Notes: generated by a model not told the origin, from the letters alone. A stretch of DNA of 18,368 bases from Bacillota bacterium (GCA_023458875.1 JAEWXO010000052.1:1-18368); one strand, 5' to 3'. Counted from the stretch's first letter, positions 6,918 through 14,040 are shown. Numbers and translations: made by a program.

Positions 6918-6946
6918 TTGACACTCAACACTCAAAAAAATATAAT
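6918..6946 (+). promoter_or_regulatory. consensus promoter at the IS tip
   Basis: TTGACA (6918-6923), a 17-base spacer and TATAAT (6941-6946) form a perfect sigma-70-type promoter. The -35 coincides with the IS terminal repeat (CTTGACAC). It drives the transposase genes and reads away from the drmB fragment. Confidence 0.7.
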
Positions 6947-6968
6947 AAAACAAAAGGAGTGTCGAGAA

Positions 6969-7301
6969 ATGGCAGAAGCAAAAAGCTATGACAAGGCATA
7001 CAAGGAACAGGCTGTAAAGCTTGCAAAGGAAATTGGCAGCAAGAAAGCCAGCAATGAGCTTGGAGTGCCGTATGGAACGCTGTACGGTTGGATAAAGGCG
7101 GCAAACAACGGAGAATTGGATGTCGGTGAACGAACACCGGAAAATGCAATGAGCCTAGCAGAAGAAGTACGTCATCTTCGCAATGAAAATAAGAAGCTTG
7201 AAAAAGAAGTCAAGCGGCTGAATGAACTGAACGAATTTTTGGAGGAAGCAAGCGCTTTTTTCGCAGCCGGCCGTCGGAGGTCTGCAAAAACGAAAGAATG
7301 A
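6969..7301 (+). CDS. IS3-family transposase OrfA
   Basis: The ATG at 6969 follows AAAGGAGTG. An upstream ATG in frame (6918) lies in the terminal repeat and has no ribosome binding site. The 110-residue protein has a Tnp_1 helix-turn-helix (YDKAYKEQAVKLAKEIGSKK, then LGVPYGTLYGWIKAA) and a coiled coil (about 55-95) ending in the family motif LEEASAFFAAGRRRSAKTK. It binds DNA as part of the transposase complex. Its stop overlaps the orfB start (ATGA). Confidence 0.9.
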   Translation: MAEAKSYDKAYKEQAVKLAKEIGSKKASNELGVPYGTLYGWIKAANNGELDVGERTPENAMSLAEEVRHLRNENKKLEKEVKRLNELNEFLEEASAFFAAGRRRSAKTKE

Positions 7302-8209
7302 AATTTATTGCCCTGAAAACCAATAATGGGAAAATTACGGGAAAAATTGCTTTCTATTGCAGAGCACTTGATGTTACACGACAGGGGTTTTATAGTTATC
7401 TGGAAAATCGGGATAAACCTTGGAAGTACGAAGCTCTGGCGGCTGTTATGATAAAAATTGCCACTGAAGATGAATACAACGATACATACGGAAAAGTTCG
7501 TATGCATGAGGCTCTTTTGTTAAAAAATCCGGAAGGTGTTAAAATACCCAGTGAAAGCACTATTTATCGTGTGATGAAAGAGAAAGAACTTATACATAAA
7601 CCTAAAAGAAAGCTCAATGGCATTACCGTGGCAGATAAAGAAGCAAGGAAATCTGATGACTTGCTAAAGCGTGAGTTCAAGGCAGATAAGCCTTGTGAGA
7701 AGTGCGTTACAGACATCACTGAGCTGAAAGCAAAGGACGGAAAAATGTATACGTCAGCAATTTTTGACTGTTTTGATGCCAGCGTTTTAGGACTTGCAAT
7801 GACCGATAATATGAAAGCAGAACTGTGCGTTCAAACGGTGGAAAACGCCGTAAAAACGCACTCTAGCATAAAAGGGGCAATACTTCATTCAGACAGAGGA
7901 AGTCAATATACAAGCGAAAAATACAGGCTGGCAATTGCTGAATCAGGGCTTATACAGAGCATGAACAGCGCCGGCGGCAGATGTCACGATAATGCCCGCT
8001 GTGAAAGCTTCTGGGCAAGGATGAAGGAAGAACTGTTTTACAGCAGAAATAGGAAATCGGAAAACTACACCATAGAAGAACTGAAAACGATGGTATGGCG
8101 ATATTTTATGAGCTACTGGAATAACCGCAGAATTTGCTCCGCAAACGGCGGATTGCCTCCTGCGGTTAAACGCAGACGGTATTATGAAATGCAAAAATCG
8201 GCAGCGTAA
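7298..8209 (+). CDS. IS3-family transposase OrfB (DDE integrase)
   Basis: A 303-residue protein with an HTH_21 region and the rve catalytic core. The DDE residues are D in VTDITELKAKDGK, D in LHSDRGSQYTS, and E in CESFWARMKEELF. The frame is intact. It lies in -1 frame relative to orfA and begins at an ATGA overlap, so it may be made by translational coupling, by -1 frameshifting, or both. Nothing suggests inactivation. Its stop is only a few bases before the inverted repeat of the next IS. Confidence 0.9.
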   Translation: MKFIALKTNNGKITGKIAFYCRALDVTRQGFYSYLENRDKPWKYEALAAVMIKIATEDEYNDTYGKVRMHEALLLKNPEGVKIPSESTIYRVMKEKELIHKPKRKLNGITVADKEARKSDDLLKREFKADKPCEKCVTDITELKAKDGKMYTSAIFDCFDASVLGLAMTDNMKAELCVQTVENAVKTHSSIKGAILHSDRGSQYTSEKYRLAIAESGLIQSMNSAGGRCHDNARCESFWARMKEELFYSRNRKSENYTIEELKTMVWRYFMSYWNNRRICSANGGLPPAVKRRRYYEMQKSAA

Positions 8210-8275
8210 TTTTATAATGTCCCCCGTGTCAAGACACAAAATAAAAAATCATAATGACACTTTGGGAACGCTATT

Positions 8276-8326
8276 GAAAATTATCATACGGAACGGAGCG
8301 TAGCGAAGTGAAGTATGATAATTTTC
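8276..8326. repeat. perfect 14-bp inverted repeat inside the third IS
   Basis: GAAAATTATCATAC (8276-8289) and GTATGATAATTTTC (8313-8326) are perfect inverse copies around a 23-base GC-richer loop. The hairpin is just downstream of the minus-strand orfB stop and could act as its terminator, shielding neighbouring DNA. It could also be a separate small mobile hairpin caught in the IS. Confidence 0.6.
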
Positions 8327-8345
8327 GCGCCGCCGCCGAGAGTGA

Positions 8346-9242
8346 TTATGCGGCTGCAGTTATTGCCTTGTACATTTGCGCAGGATATTTGTAATCAAGG
8401 CTCTGATGAGGACGCTCATTGTTGTATTCATCGATGTAGGACTTGATTCCCTGTCTGAGTTCTCTCGGAGTGCTGTACTCATTTACATAGATATTATCAC
8501 ATTTAAGACTTCTGAACCAGCGCTCAATAATGACGTTATCAACCCAGCGAGCCTTTCCATCCATGCTTTGACGTATTTCATTTTCTTTTAAAAAACCAAT
8601 ATAATTGTCGCTTGTAAACTGACTGCCCTGATCAGAGTTGATAATTTTAGGTTTACCATGAACCTCAATTGCCTGCCTGACAGCCTTGAGAACCGGAGCT
8701 GTATCAAGCGAATCGGACAGCTCCCAGCCGACAATGAACCTGCTGTACCAATCGATTACAGCCGTCAGATACATATGCGATTTGCCCATTTTTATGTAGG
8801 TTATGTCGATTGCCCAGACCTGGTTTGGAGCAGTGATGCTCATATTTTTCAGCAGATACGGAAATTTCTTGTGTTCTATGCTGTTTTTTGATAGATTTGG
8901 CTTCGGAAAAACGCAGTATATGCCCATTTCGTCCATATATCTCTTCACAAGCTTACGTCCGACTTGTACTTTATCTTCCTCCCGAAGCTTGATAACTAAC
9001 CGTCTGACACCGAGATAACACATCTTTGTGTGCCAAAAATCAAGCCTGGATTTTACGTATTCTTCCTGTTCTAATGCCTTAGCAGACGGATTTGCAGGCT
9101 CATAATATACGCTTGTACGATTTATTTCAAGAAGTTCACACTGCCTCTTTATGCTGATTTCACAGTTTTTTATAACCAGACTTTGTCTCCCAGTCGGGTC
9201 CGAGCACTTGTGCAGATTTTTTTTTGAGCCAGTCATTTTCAA
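8346..9242 (-). CDS. IS3-family transposase OrfB (IS150-like DDE integrase)
   Basis: A 298-residue frame, with homology beginning near residue 19 (RQSLVIKNCEISIKRQCELL). That segment matches the 'LSISRQCELLG' start of IS150/IS3-type OrfB proteins. The rve core shows D in WAIDITYIKMGKS, D in INSDQGSQFTS, and E in NVIIERWFRSLKCD, followed by the family ending NNERPHQSLDYKYPAQMY. It is offset +1, not the usual -1, from orfA. Production therefore needs independent initiation, or slippage at the A9 run (9217-9225). The catalytic set is complete. Confidence 0.88.
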   Translation of the reverse strand: MKMTGSKKNLHKCSDPTGRQSLVIKNCEISIKRQCELLEINRTSVYYEPANPSAKALEQEEYVKSRLDFWHTKMCYLGVRRLVIKLREEDKVQVGRKLVKRYMDEMGIYCVFPKPNLSKNSIEHKKFPYLLKNMSITAPNQVWAIDITYIKMGKSHMYLTAVIDWYSRFIVGWELSDSLDTAPVLKAVRQAIEVHGKPKIINSDQGSQFTSDNYIGFLKENEIRQSMDGKARWVDNVIIERWFRSLKCDNIYVNEYSTPRELRQGIKSYIDEYNNERPHQSLDYKYPAQMYKAITAAA

Positions 9243-9498
9243 TGACCAGCTGGCCTAATTTTGCCATCAATTTCTCTTCTCTTTCCTTTGTCTCGCTGAT
9301 TATTTTCTGTGCTTCTTTTTCGTCCTTGTTCTGTGAAAATGCTCGTGATGCATTTTCTATAAACTCTTTCTTCCAGTTCTGCAATTGGTTCCTGCTTATG
9401 CTTTCCCGTGCTGCTATTGCACCTATTTGTTCATCCCCCTGTATGATTTCTAATACAATTTTCGTTTTGTACTCCGCACTGAACTGCCTCTTTTTCAT
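9160..9498 (-). CDS. IS3-family transposase OrfA
   Basis: The ATG at 9498 is preferred, after AAAGG. A GTG four codons upstream is the alternative. The protein begins MKKRQFSAEYKTKIVLEI, a Tnp_1 helix-turn-helix (SRNQLQNWKKEF), followed by a coiled coil ending AKLGQLVIENDWLKKKS. The LKKK codons are an uninterrupted run of nine A residues. The last 18 residues lie beyond this run and overlap orfB. It supplies DNA binding for transposition. Confidence 0.85.
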   Translation of the reverse strand: MKKRQFSAEYKTKIVLEIIQGDEQIGAIAARESISRNQLQNWKKEFIENASRAFSQNKDEKEAQKIISETKEREEKLMAKLGQLVIENDWLKKKSAQVLGPDWETKSGYKKL

Positions 9499-9528
9499 AG
9501 CTTTTAACACCTTTCTTTTTTCAATTTT

Positions 9529-9557
9529 ATTATACCAGGTGTCACTTCCTTTTTCAA
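9529..9557 (-). promoter_or_regulatory. promoter for the third IS transposase
   Basis: On the minus strand TTGAAA (9557-9552) and TATAAT (9534-9529) are 17 bases apart. The TGACAC block of the terminal repeat lies in the spacer, so transposase bound to its own end would cover the promoter. Confidence 0.55.
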
Positions 9558-9571
9558 TTCCGAGTCTTGTT

Positions 9572-12500
9572 TTATGGGGACATTATATTGTCAAGTGTAC
9601 CCTTTGAGGTTACAAAAGCTACAACACCGCCTGCACGGACTTTATCAAGAGATTTTGCAAAGAAATAGTCATGAATGTTCAGATTCAGCTTGTCATAACG
9701 CCTATCCGGTAGCTTATATGCTCCGAAAGGAACATTTCCGACTGCGACATCAAAAAAGTTATCTGGGAATGGCTTGCTTTCAAAGCCTGAAACTGTTATA
9801 TCTGCTTTCGGATACAGCTGTTTTGCAATACGTCCTGTAATGCCATCAAGCTCAACGCCATACAGTTTTGAGTTGCTCATATTTTCGGGTAGCATACCGA
9901 AGAAATTGCCTATACCCATTGACGGCTCAAGAATGTTACCAGACTTAAAGCCAAGGTTTTCAAGTCCGTCATAAATCGACTTAATAACGGTAGGTGAGGT
10001 GTAGTGTGCATTCAGCGTACTTGCCCGTGCACTTTCATATTCATCAGGTGAAAGTAAGGAATAAAGCTCTGTGAATTCCTGTGACCATGCCGAATTTTTT
10101 TCGTCAAAAGCCTGTGCAAGACCGCCCCATCCGACATAACGAGAGAGAATCTCCTGTTCATCAGGAGTGGCATTACGGTTTTCAAGCTCCAATTCATTCA
10201 AAAGCTTTATAGCTTCGATATTATTGTGAAATTTAGTTTTTGCTCCGCCTGTCCCTAAATCACTATCAGTAATGTGGAAATTATGTGCTTCGCTGGACTT
10301 TTCAGGAGCTTTTATTTCATGAGGTTTTTCGTTTTCCAAGCTGAAATTGCCAAGATAAATGCCCTCATGCGCAAGCTTATACCTGTCAACGTTTTGTGTC
10401 ACTTGATACTTTATTCCTGCTGAAAGCTCTTCATCATAGGCAACACCAACATCGTCAGGATAAATACCTTTCATTGAAACGACGGTATATTCTCTATCCT
10501 TATAGCTGAATTTGTCACCAAGCCTAATATCACTGCCGTTAATCTCATGTGATAAGGTTTTTTCAGCATTATCCTCAACAATAGCAAAGCCATTTTCATA
10601 CAGCTCATCTTCGGTTATACTACGAAATACAGGGAGAATACTGCCTATATCCTGCAATTCAATATTAGCACCATTAATTTCAGTAATCTTGAAAATACCG
10701 TCATCAAGCTCAATTTTATCGCCGACTTTTAGCTTGTATTCCTGTTCATCATCAAGAAAATATGGGTCATCATCAAAAACAGGCTCTTCAATAATAATTT
10801 CTCCGGTCGGAATAACTGTTGCGGTAACCGCAAGCATTGTTTTGAATTCGTCGGGAGTGAGAATATCGGCAGCATCAATGCTGTTTGTTTTATTGCCCCA
10901 TTTATCCGGGATAACAAATTTGTTCCATTCCTTGCCGTTAGTATCTAGAATGATTTTGTCCTCACTGTTTTCATTCGGTACAAGACCCTTTAGAGCAAAA
11001 CGCTCATACAAATCAATAGTGGTGCTGACTTCAATTTCTGATATATGCCCCTTGTTTCCGACTTTAAGCACATAAGCATTATCAGTGTCATACATTGCTT
11101 CGGAAAGCTCTGCATTTTTATCATTCAGCCCGTATTCCGTAAGAATTTTTTCAGCAGCTTGGATTTTATATCTGTCAAGCTCATTTTCAGGATTAGCATA
11201 AGAAAGAACATATTTTGCATGAAGAATTCTGTCATTAATATCGTCAGGAGTAATATATTCCTTACTGTTAATAAGCTCAGCAATACGCTTTGCAACATCA
11301 TTCCATGAAAAATTGACAGGCTGTTCACCGTTCTCTGTATGAATACGGATTGAAATGCCCTTACCATTATAGTCACAAAAGCCAACATCACCCTGTCCAC
11401 TGTGACCTCCGATTCCATATTCATTTTTAAGCATTTTCGCAAAATTTTGGGTCGATGGATTATTCTCCTGATAAAACTGAGCAATACGAAACTTTCCGTC
11501 AACAAAGCCACTGCCACGCATAAGTTCGTCATTGATTGCACTTTCAACATTGGTATTACCAATGAAAAGCTGTGATTTTGCTTTAATCGGAGCTTCAATG
11601 ATATTATCTGTATCACCGAAAAGCGAAAGCTGTCCGTAACCGTTAGGAAAGCCTATTTCTTCATCTTCTGGTTCAATATCCACAAAATCAATATCAGACA
11701 ATAAAAAAGCAGTATCATCGGTTACAACACCGTTTGATACTGCTTTATCTGTATTTAATTGAATATCAGCTCGTTCTGAATTATTTCCTCCGCTGACTGC
11801 TTCAGATTGTTCATTAGCCCGACCCACTTCATTTGGTCTTGAGCTTTCAGTTCCTCTGTCACTCCTGCCTCTGCCATCATTTTCGGAAGAATTAAATCCA
11901 GCCTGCTGTTTGCTGTCCTGTCGATTTCCGCCAGATGTTCGTCCAATGTCCCTTTCAGAAGCATTGCCTGATACATTGGCTTGCGGTTCTCCTTGAGATA
12001 TTTCTTTCTCATTCTGCCGTATTTGCCCAGAGGTTGGCTCTCCTCCAAGGTCAGGTTCGGAAGATAGGTCAGTGTTTTCTCGTCCAGAAGATATTCTATC
12101 CCGTTCTCCGTGATTGTCTGTGGTAATTTCTGTTCGCTCATGATTTCTACTCCTCTCAAAATCCTTTATTGTCCGTTCAATGGTACGAAGTACCTGTTCT
12201 GATAAATCACTGACTGCTGTTCCTAAAACCGTAACCGCATCAATACTGTTGAAATTGTGAAGCTCTGAAAAATCCTCAGCTGAAAAATAGTCGCAAGCAT
12301 CAAATCCGCATCTTGAAAGCAAGCTGTATGCCACGCTATTTTCAAGCAGTTTTTCAAAATACACCCCAACATTAAAGTCATCTAGTTCCTCAAGGAAAGT
12401 GCGGTTTTTCGCTGAAATGATGTCATGAAGATAATCTTTACCCTGTTGTTTTACAATTTTCTGTGCTGTTTCAAGCAATGCAATATCCGCATTATTTGAC

Positions 12501-12904
12501 TTACAGCCATATCGGTCTTTTAGTGCTGATACTACAAGGCTCTCATTTTCCTCGTTAATCTTCCAGAAAAAAGGTTCTTTTGAACGTTCGTCCCTTGCAC
12601 CAGTATCGGCAAAATCAAAAACATACCGAAGCTTTGATTTGTCTTTGCTGTCGTCAATCAGCGCAATGCCTTTACTTCCTCGATTTACAAAACGGTTTGT
12701 GATTTCAAGCCTGCCCCATGTGTCATACTCGGCACAGGCAACAGCATCCGGTCGCTGTGCGTGAATCATAACCTGATCCTTGAAGCTGTACTTATACAGC
12801 CTTGCGGATGTTTCAAGAAATGACTGCCAATGCTCGCTGTCTTTCCAAAGCTGTTCCGTTGACCGCTGTGACAGCTCTTTGTACTCGATTAGTTTTGTAC
12901 TCAT
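9572..12904 (-). CDS. truncated giant conjugation protein (ArdC-like N-terminus, N6-adenine methylase domain), Tn1549 type
   Basis: The remaining 1110 codons start at an ATG after AAAGGAGGAG. Residues 1-120 resemble ArdC-like antirestriction domains (KYSFKDQVMIHAQRPDAVAC, then TWGRLEITNRFVNRGSKGI). Residues about 250-390 are a low-complexity hydrophilic linker, under which tnpV is encoded. From about 890 (RYVGWGGLAQAFDEKN) an adenine-methylase fold begins, with motif I EPSMGIGNFF near 993 and the NPPY-equivalent GNVPF near 1056. In Tn1549-family elements this protein continues for well over a thousand residues into a SNF2-type helicase. Here the frame breaks after VTSKGTLDN, where the IS begins, and the last few residues (IMSP) are IS-encoded. 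The helicase half is missing, so it is probably non-functional. Confidence 0.85.
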   Translation of the reverse strand: MSTKLIEYKELSQRSTEQLWKDSEHWQSFLETSARLYKYSFKDQVMIHAQRPDAVACAEYDTWGRLEITNRFVNRGSKGIALIDDSKDKSKLRYVFDFADTGARDERSKEPFFWKINEENESLVVSALKDRYGCKSNNADIALLETAQKIVKQQGKDYLHDIISAKNRTFLEELDDFNVGVYFEKLLENSVAYSLLSRCGFDACDYFSAEDFSELHNFNSIDAVTVLGTAVSDLSEQVLRTIERTIKDFERSRNHERTEITTDNHGERDRISSGRENTDLSSEPDLGGEPTSGQIRQNEKEISQGEPQANVSGNASERDIGRTSGGNRQDSKQQAGFNSSENDGRGRSDRGTESSRPNEVGRANEQSEAVSGGNNSERADIQLNTDKAVSNGVVTDDTAFLLSDIDFVDIEPEDEEIGFPNGYGQLSLFGDTDNIIEAPIKAKSQLFIGNTNVESAINDELMRGSGFVDGKFRIAQFYQENNPSTQNFAKMLKNEYGIGGHSGQGDVGFCDYNGKGISIRIHTENGEQPVNFSWNDVAKRIAELINSKEYITPDDINDRILHAKYVLSYANPENELDRYKIQAAEKILTEYGLNDKNAELSEAMYDTDNAYVLKVGNKGHISEIEVSTTIDLYERFALKGLVPNENSEDKIILDTNGKEWNKFVIPDKWGNKTNSIDAADILTPDEFKTMLAVTATVIPTGEIIIEEPVFDDDPYFLDDEQEYKLKVGDKIELDDGIFKITEINGANIELQDIGSILPVFRSITEDELYENGFAIVEDNAEKTLSHEINGSDIRLGDKFSYKDREYTVVSMKGIYPDDVGVAYDEELSAGIKYQVTQNVDRYKLAHEGIYLGNFSLENEKPHEIKAPEKSSEAHNFHITDSDLGTGGAKTKFHNNIEAIKLLNELELENRNATPDEQEILSRYVGWGGLAQAFDEKNSAWSQEFTELYSLLSPDEYESARASTLNAHYTSPTVIKSIYDGLENLGFKSGNILEPSMGIGNFFGMLPENMSNSKLYGVELDGITGRIAKQLYPKADITVSGFESKPFPDNFFDVAVGNVPFGAYKLPDRRYDKLNLNIHDYFFAKSLDKVRAGGVVAFVTSKGTLDNIMSP
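11755..12141 (-). CDS. tnpV: TnpV, nested in another frame of the giant gene
   Basis: A 128-residue protein starting at MSEQKLPQTITENGIEYLLD, with AGGAGTAGAAATC before the ATG at 12141. It continues LGKYGRMRKKYLKENRKPMY, LDLILPKMMAEAGVTEELKA and QDQMKWVGLMNNLKQSAEEI. This is the TnpV family (transposon-encoded protein TnpV) of Tn1549-like elements, whose function is unknown. It lies wholly inside the giant conjugation gene on the same strand but in a different frame, under that protein's low-complexity linker. It has its own ribosome binding site and normal family sequence throughout, so it is a true overprinted gene and not a shadow frame. Confidence 0.85.
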   Translation of the reverse strand: MSEQKLPQTITENGIEYLLDEKTLTYLPNLTLEESQPLGKYGRMRKKYLKENRKPMYQAMLLKGTLDEHLAEIDRTANSRLDLILPKMMAEAGVTEELKAQDQMKWVGLMNNLKQSAEEIIQNELIFN

Positions 12905-12906
12905 TA

Positions 12907-12966
12907 TGCTCCTCCTTTAATATAATAACACTTTAAAGTGATAAATCAAGATGTATTTGCAAAGTT
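12907..12966 (-). promoter_or_regulatory. promoter and palindromic operator of the giant gene
   Basis: A perfect 12-base palindrome CACTTTAAAGTG (12928-12939) lies just upstream of the ribosome binding site. On the minus strand a TTGATT -35 candidate and a TATTAT -10 candidate about 16 bases apart bracket it. The upstream terminator (12989-13027) means this gene needs its own promoter here. A dimeric repressor site in the promoter spacer is the simplest reading. Confidence 0.45.
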
Positions 12967-12988
12967 TTTAAAATTCGTGAATATGTAC

Positions 12989-13027
12989 AAAAACAGCCTT
13001 TGAAAATTTATATCAAAGGCTGTTTTT
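12989..13027. terminator. strong bidirectional terminator
   Basis: AAAAACAGCCTTTGA (12989-13003) and TCAAAGGCTGTTTTT (13013-13027) pair perfectly over 15 bp around a 9-base loop, with an A-run before and a T-run after. It ends the minus-strand DUF503 transcript and isolates the giant gene. Confidence 0.85.
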
Positions 13028-13078
13028 TGTGAGTTTTAAATAATATCATACATCTATTATAGTTGATAAATAGTATGT

Positions 13079-13360
13079 TTATCTTATTTCACGCTGAATG
13101 TCTAGTATTTCTGCTTCATTATTATCCTCGATAAACGTAATTACAGTATCAATTACGCTATCTGCTAGCTTTACATTTTGAGCAATATAAGCAATACCTA
13201 TAATAATGGTTTGATGTATGTCTTGTGCATCTACCTCAGATATTGATACATTAAATTTGTTTTGCACCTTTGCAATAATACTTTTTACCACCATACGCTT
13301 TTCTTTTAAAGAATGCACCCATGGTGCATATAGCTTTACAACAGCAACTTTAATAATCAC
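13079..13360 (-). CDS. DUF503 (YlxP-like) protein
   Basis: A 93-residue protein starting at a GTG (13360) after AGGAG. It shows the DUF503 pattern: an N-terminal strand, HSLKEKRMVVKSIIAKVQNK, FNVSISEVDAQDIHQ, then IIIGIAYIAQNVKLADSVID and a final ILDIQREI strand. The family folds as a small ferredoxin-like protein. In many Firmicutes it sits next to rbfA in the nusA-infB operon and is thought to act in translation or ribosome biogenesis, without a settled role. Here it stands alone inside element DNA, divergent from the small-protein operon at 13498, so it may be an extra copy. Confidence 0.8.
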   Translation of the reverse strand: MIIKVAVVKLYAPWVHSLKEKRMVVKSIIAKVQNKFNVSISEVDAQDIHQTIIIGIAYIAQNVKLADSVIDTVITFIEDNNEAEILDIQREIR

Positions 13361-13497
13361 TTATTTTCTCCTAATTTTATTTTATAGATAAACGTCTGAA
13401 AATCTTAACTCTATGATGTTCTGATAAACATTTTTTCAGTAATCAAGATTAGTATAATTTTATCGCCACAGTATATACTACAGATGAGGTGATTTTT

Positions 13498-13656
13498 ATG
13501 TCAAAAGATAGTCAGCTTGATCCCAAAGATGTACGCAAAATGAAGTCCGGCGGCGGTCCTACTATGGCGGAAAGTGCATTGGATGGGGAAAGCAGAAACA
13601 ATAAAAAGCAGTCTGTAAACAGGCATAAGCCAGGTGATGATAAAACGAAGTCATAA
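13498..13656 (+). CDS. 52-residue disordered basic microprotein
   Basis: The ATG follows GATGAGGTGATTTTT. The product begins MSKDSQLDPKDVRKMKSGGG and ends NRHKPGDDKTKS. It is rich in K, D, S and G, has no hydrophobic core or Cys, and should be unfolded. It shares a (D/N)P-x2-(V/L)RKMK motif with the next gene, so the two look like tandem paralogues. I do not recognise the family. The well-formed ribosome binding site and tight linkage to two further short genes support real translation. Confidence 0.6.
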   Translation: MSKDSQLDPKDVRKMKSGGGPTMAESALDGESRNNKKQSVNRHKPGDDKTKS

Positions 13657-13668
13657 GGAAGGCTGGAT

Positions 13669-13827
13669 ATGGATAATAATAAAAACAGGATGAAAGACCG
13701 TCCTAAAAGCAATCCGGAGCTCAGAAAAATGAAGCCAAAAGAAAATTCTGATGTCGGTATTATAAACGGTAAAAAAACCGGCTTGCATCAAAGCGAACAT
13801 GAGAAAAACATGGGGGATGAAATATGA
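13669..13827 (+). CDS. second 52-residue disordered basic microprotein
   Basis: It starts 13 bases after the previous stop, behind AAGGAAGG, and begins MDNNKNRMKDRPKSNPELRK. Its NPELRKMK matches DPKDVRKMK in the first protein. The rest (NGKKTGLHQSEHEKNMGDEI) is again polar and probably disordered. Both are exactly 52 residues. Its stop overlaps the start of the HMA-like gene (ATGA), which implies translational coupling and a shared role. The function is unknown. Confidence 0.6.
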   Translation: MDNNKNRMKDRPKSNPELRKMKPKENSDVGIINGKKTGLHQSEHEKNMGDEI

Positions 13828-14033
13828 ATCAGATGCTCTGTAATGTCTCAGGTATTCAGAACAAAGAGCAAAAGACCCAGATTAAAAATTCACTGAATAA
13901 AATTGATGGTGTCCGCGAGGTCGGTGTTAATTTAGCTACAGGTACAATTGATATTAAATATAATGAACCTGCAACAGAAATTAACCTTAAAAACTGCATT
14001 GAGAATAGTGGTTTTAAAATTGTTTATGAATAA
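13824..14033 (+). CDS. HMA-like small protein lacking the CxxC metal site
   Basis: A 69-residue protein with the beta-alpha-beta pattern of heavy-metal-associated domains: a first strand MLCNVSGI, helix, then IDGVREVGVNLATGTIDIKY, and ENSGFKIVYE at the end. In metallochaperones the first loop has GMxCxxC. Here the loop retains a single Cys (position 6) followed by NVSG, so the usual Cu+/Zn2+ site is absent. The fold may now serve protein binding or a different ligand (inference). It is coupled by ATGA overlap to the preceding microprotein and followed by a hairpin, closing a three-gene operon. Confidence 0.65.
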   Translation: MNQMLCNVSGIQNKEQKTQIKNSLNKIDGVREVGVNLATGTIDIKYNEPATEINLKNCIENSGFKIVYE

Positions 14034-14040
14034 AATTATT

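Larger units (their letters stand above)
6917..8233 (+). mobile_element. IS3-family insertion sequence
   Basis: The left tip CTTGACAC (6917-6924) has a perfect inverse match GTGTCAAG at 8226-8233, 17 bases after orfB ends, giving an element of about 1.31 kb with TG...CA ends at 6919 and 8231. Beyond these 8 bases the terminal repeats agree poorly. The same right-hand bases also belong to a long inverted repeat shared with 9535-9587 (see the next IS). Either the two elements abut with overlapping ends, or the true right end of this IS was lost when the next one landed. No target duplication is seen. Confidence 0.7.
8213..9587 (-). mobile_element. IS3-family insertion sequence with long imperfect terminal repeats
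   Basis: The plus strand from 8213 and the minus strand from 9587 both begin TATAATGTCCCC. After 5 or 6 bases both have CAAGAC, and exactly 19 bases later both have TGACAC. About 33 of the first 50 positions agree by eye. The most likely IS3-type TG...CA tips are 8218 and 9582. Two minus-strand frames (orfA, orfB) fill the element. It interrupts the giant conjugation gene on its right and abuts the previous IS on its left. The flanks show no duplication, in keeping with an IS-mediated rearrangement. Confidence 0.65.

Noticed and set aside
6918..6968. Extended OrfA start at 6918
   Set aside because: That ATG frame lies in the IS tip and promoter. The ATG at 6969 has the ribosome binding site and the family's usual start.
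10512..11075. 187-codon plus-strand frame
   Set aside because: Serine/leucine-rich antisense shadow of the giant gene's coding strand, with no ribosome binding site.
11125..11616. 163-codon minus-strand frame in the giant gene
   Set aside because: Its product is a hydrophobic jumble without family features and it lacks a ribosome binding site. Unlike tnpV, it looks like a shadow of the main frame.
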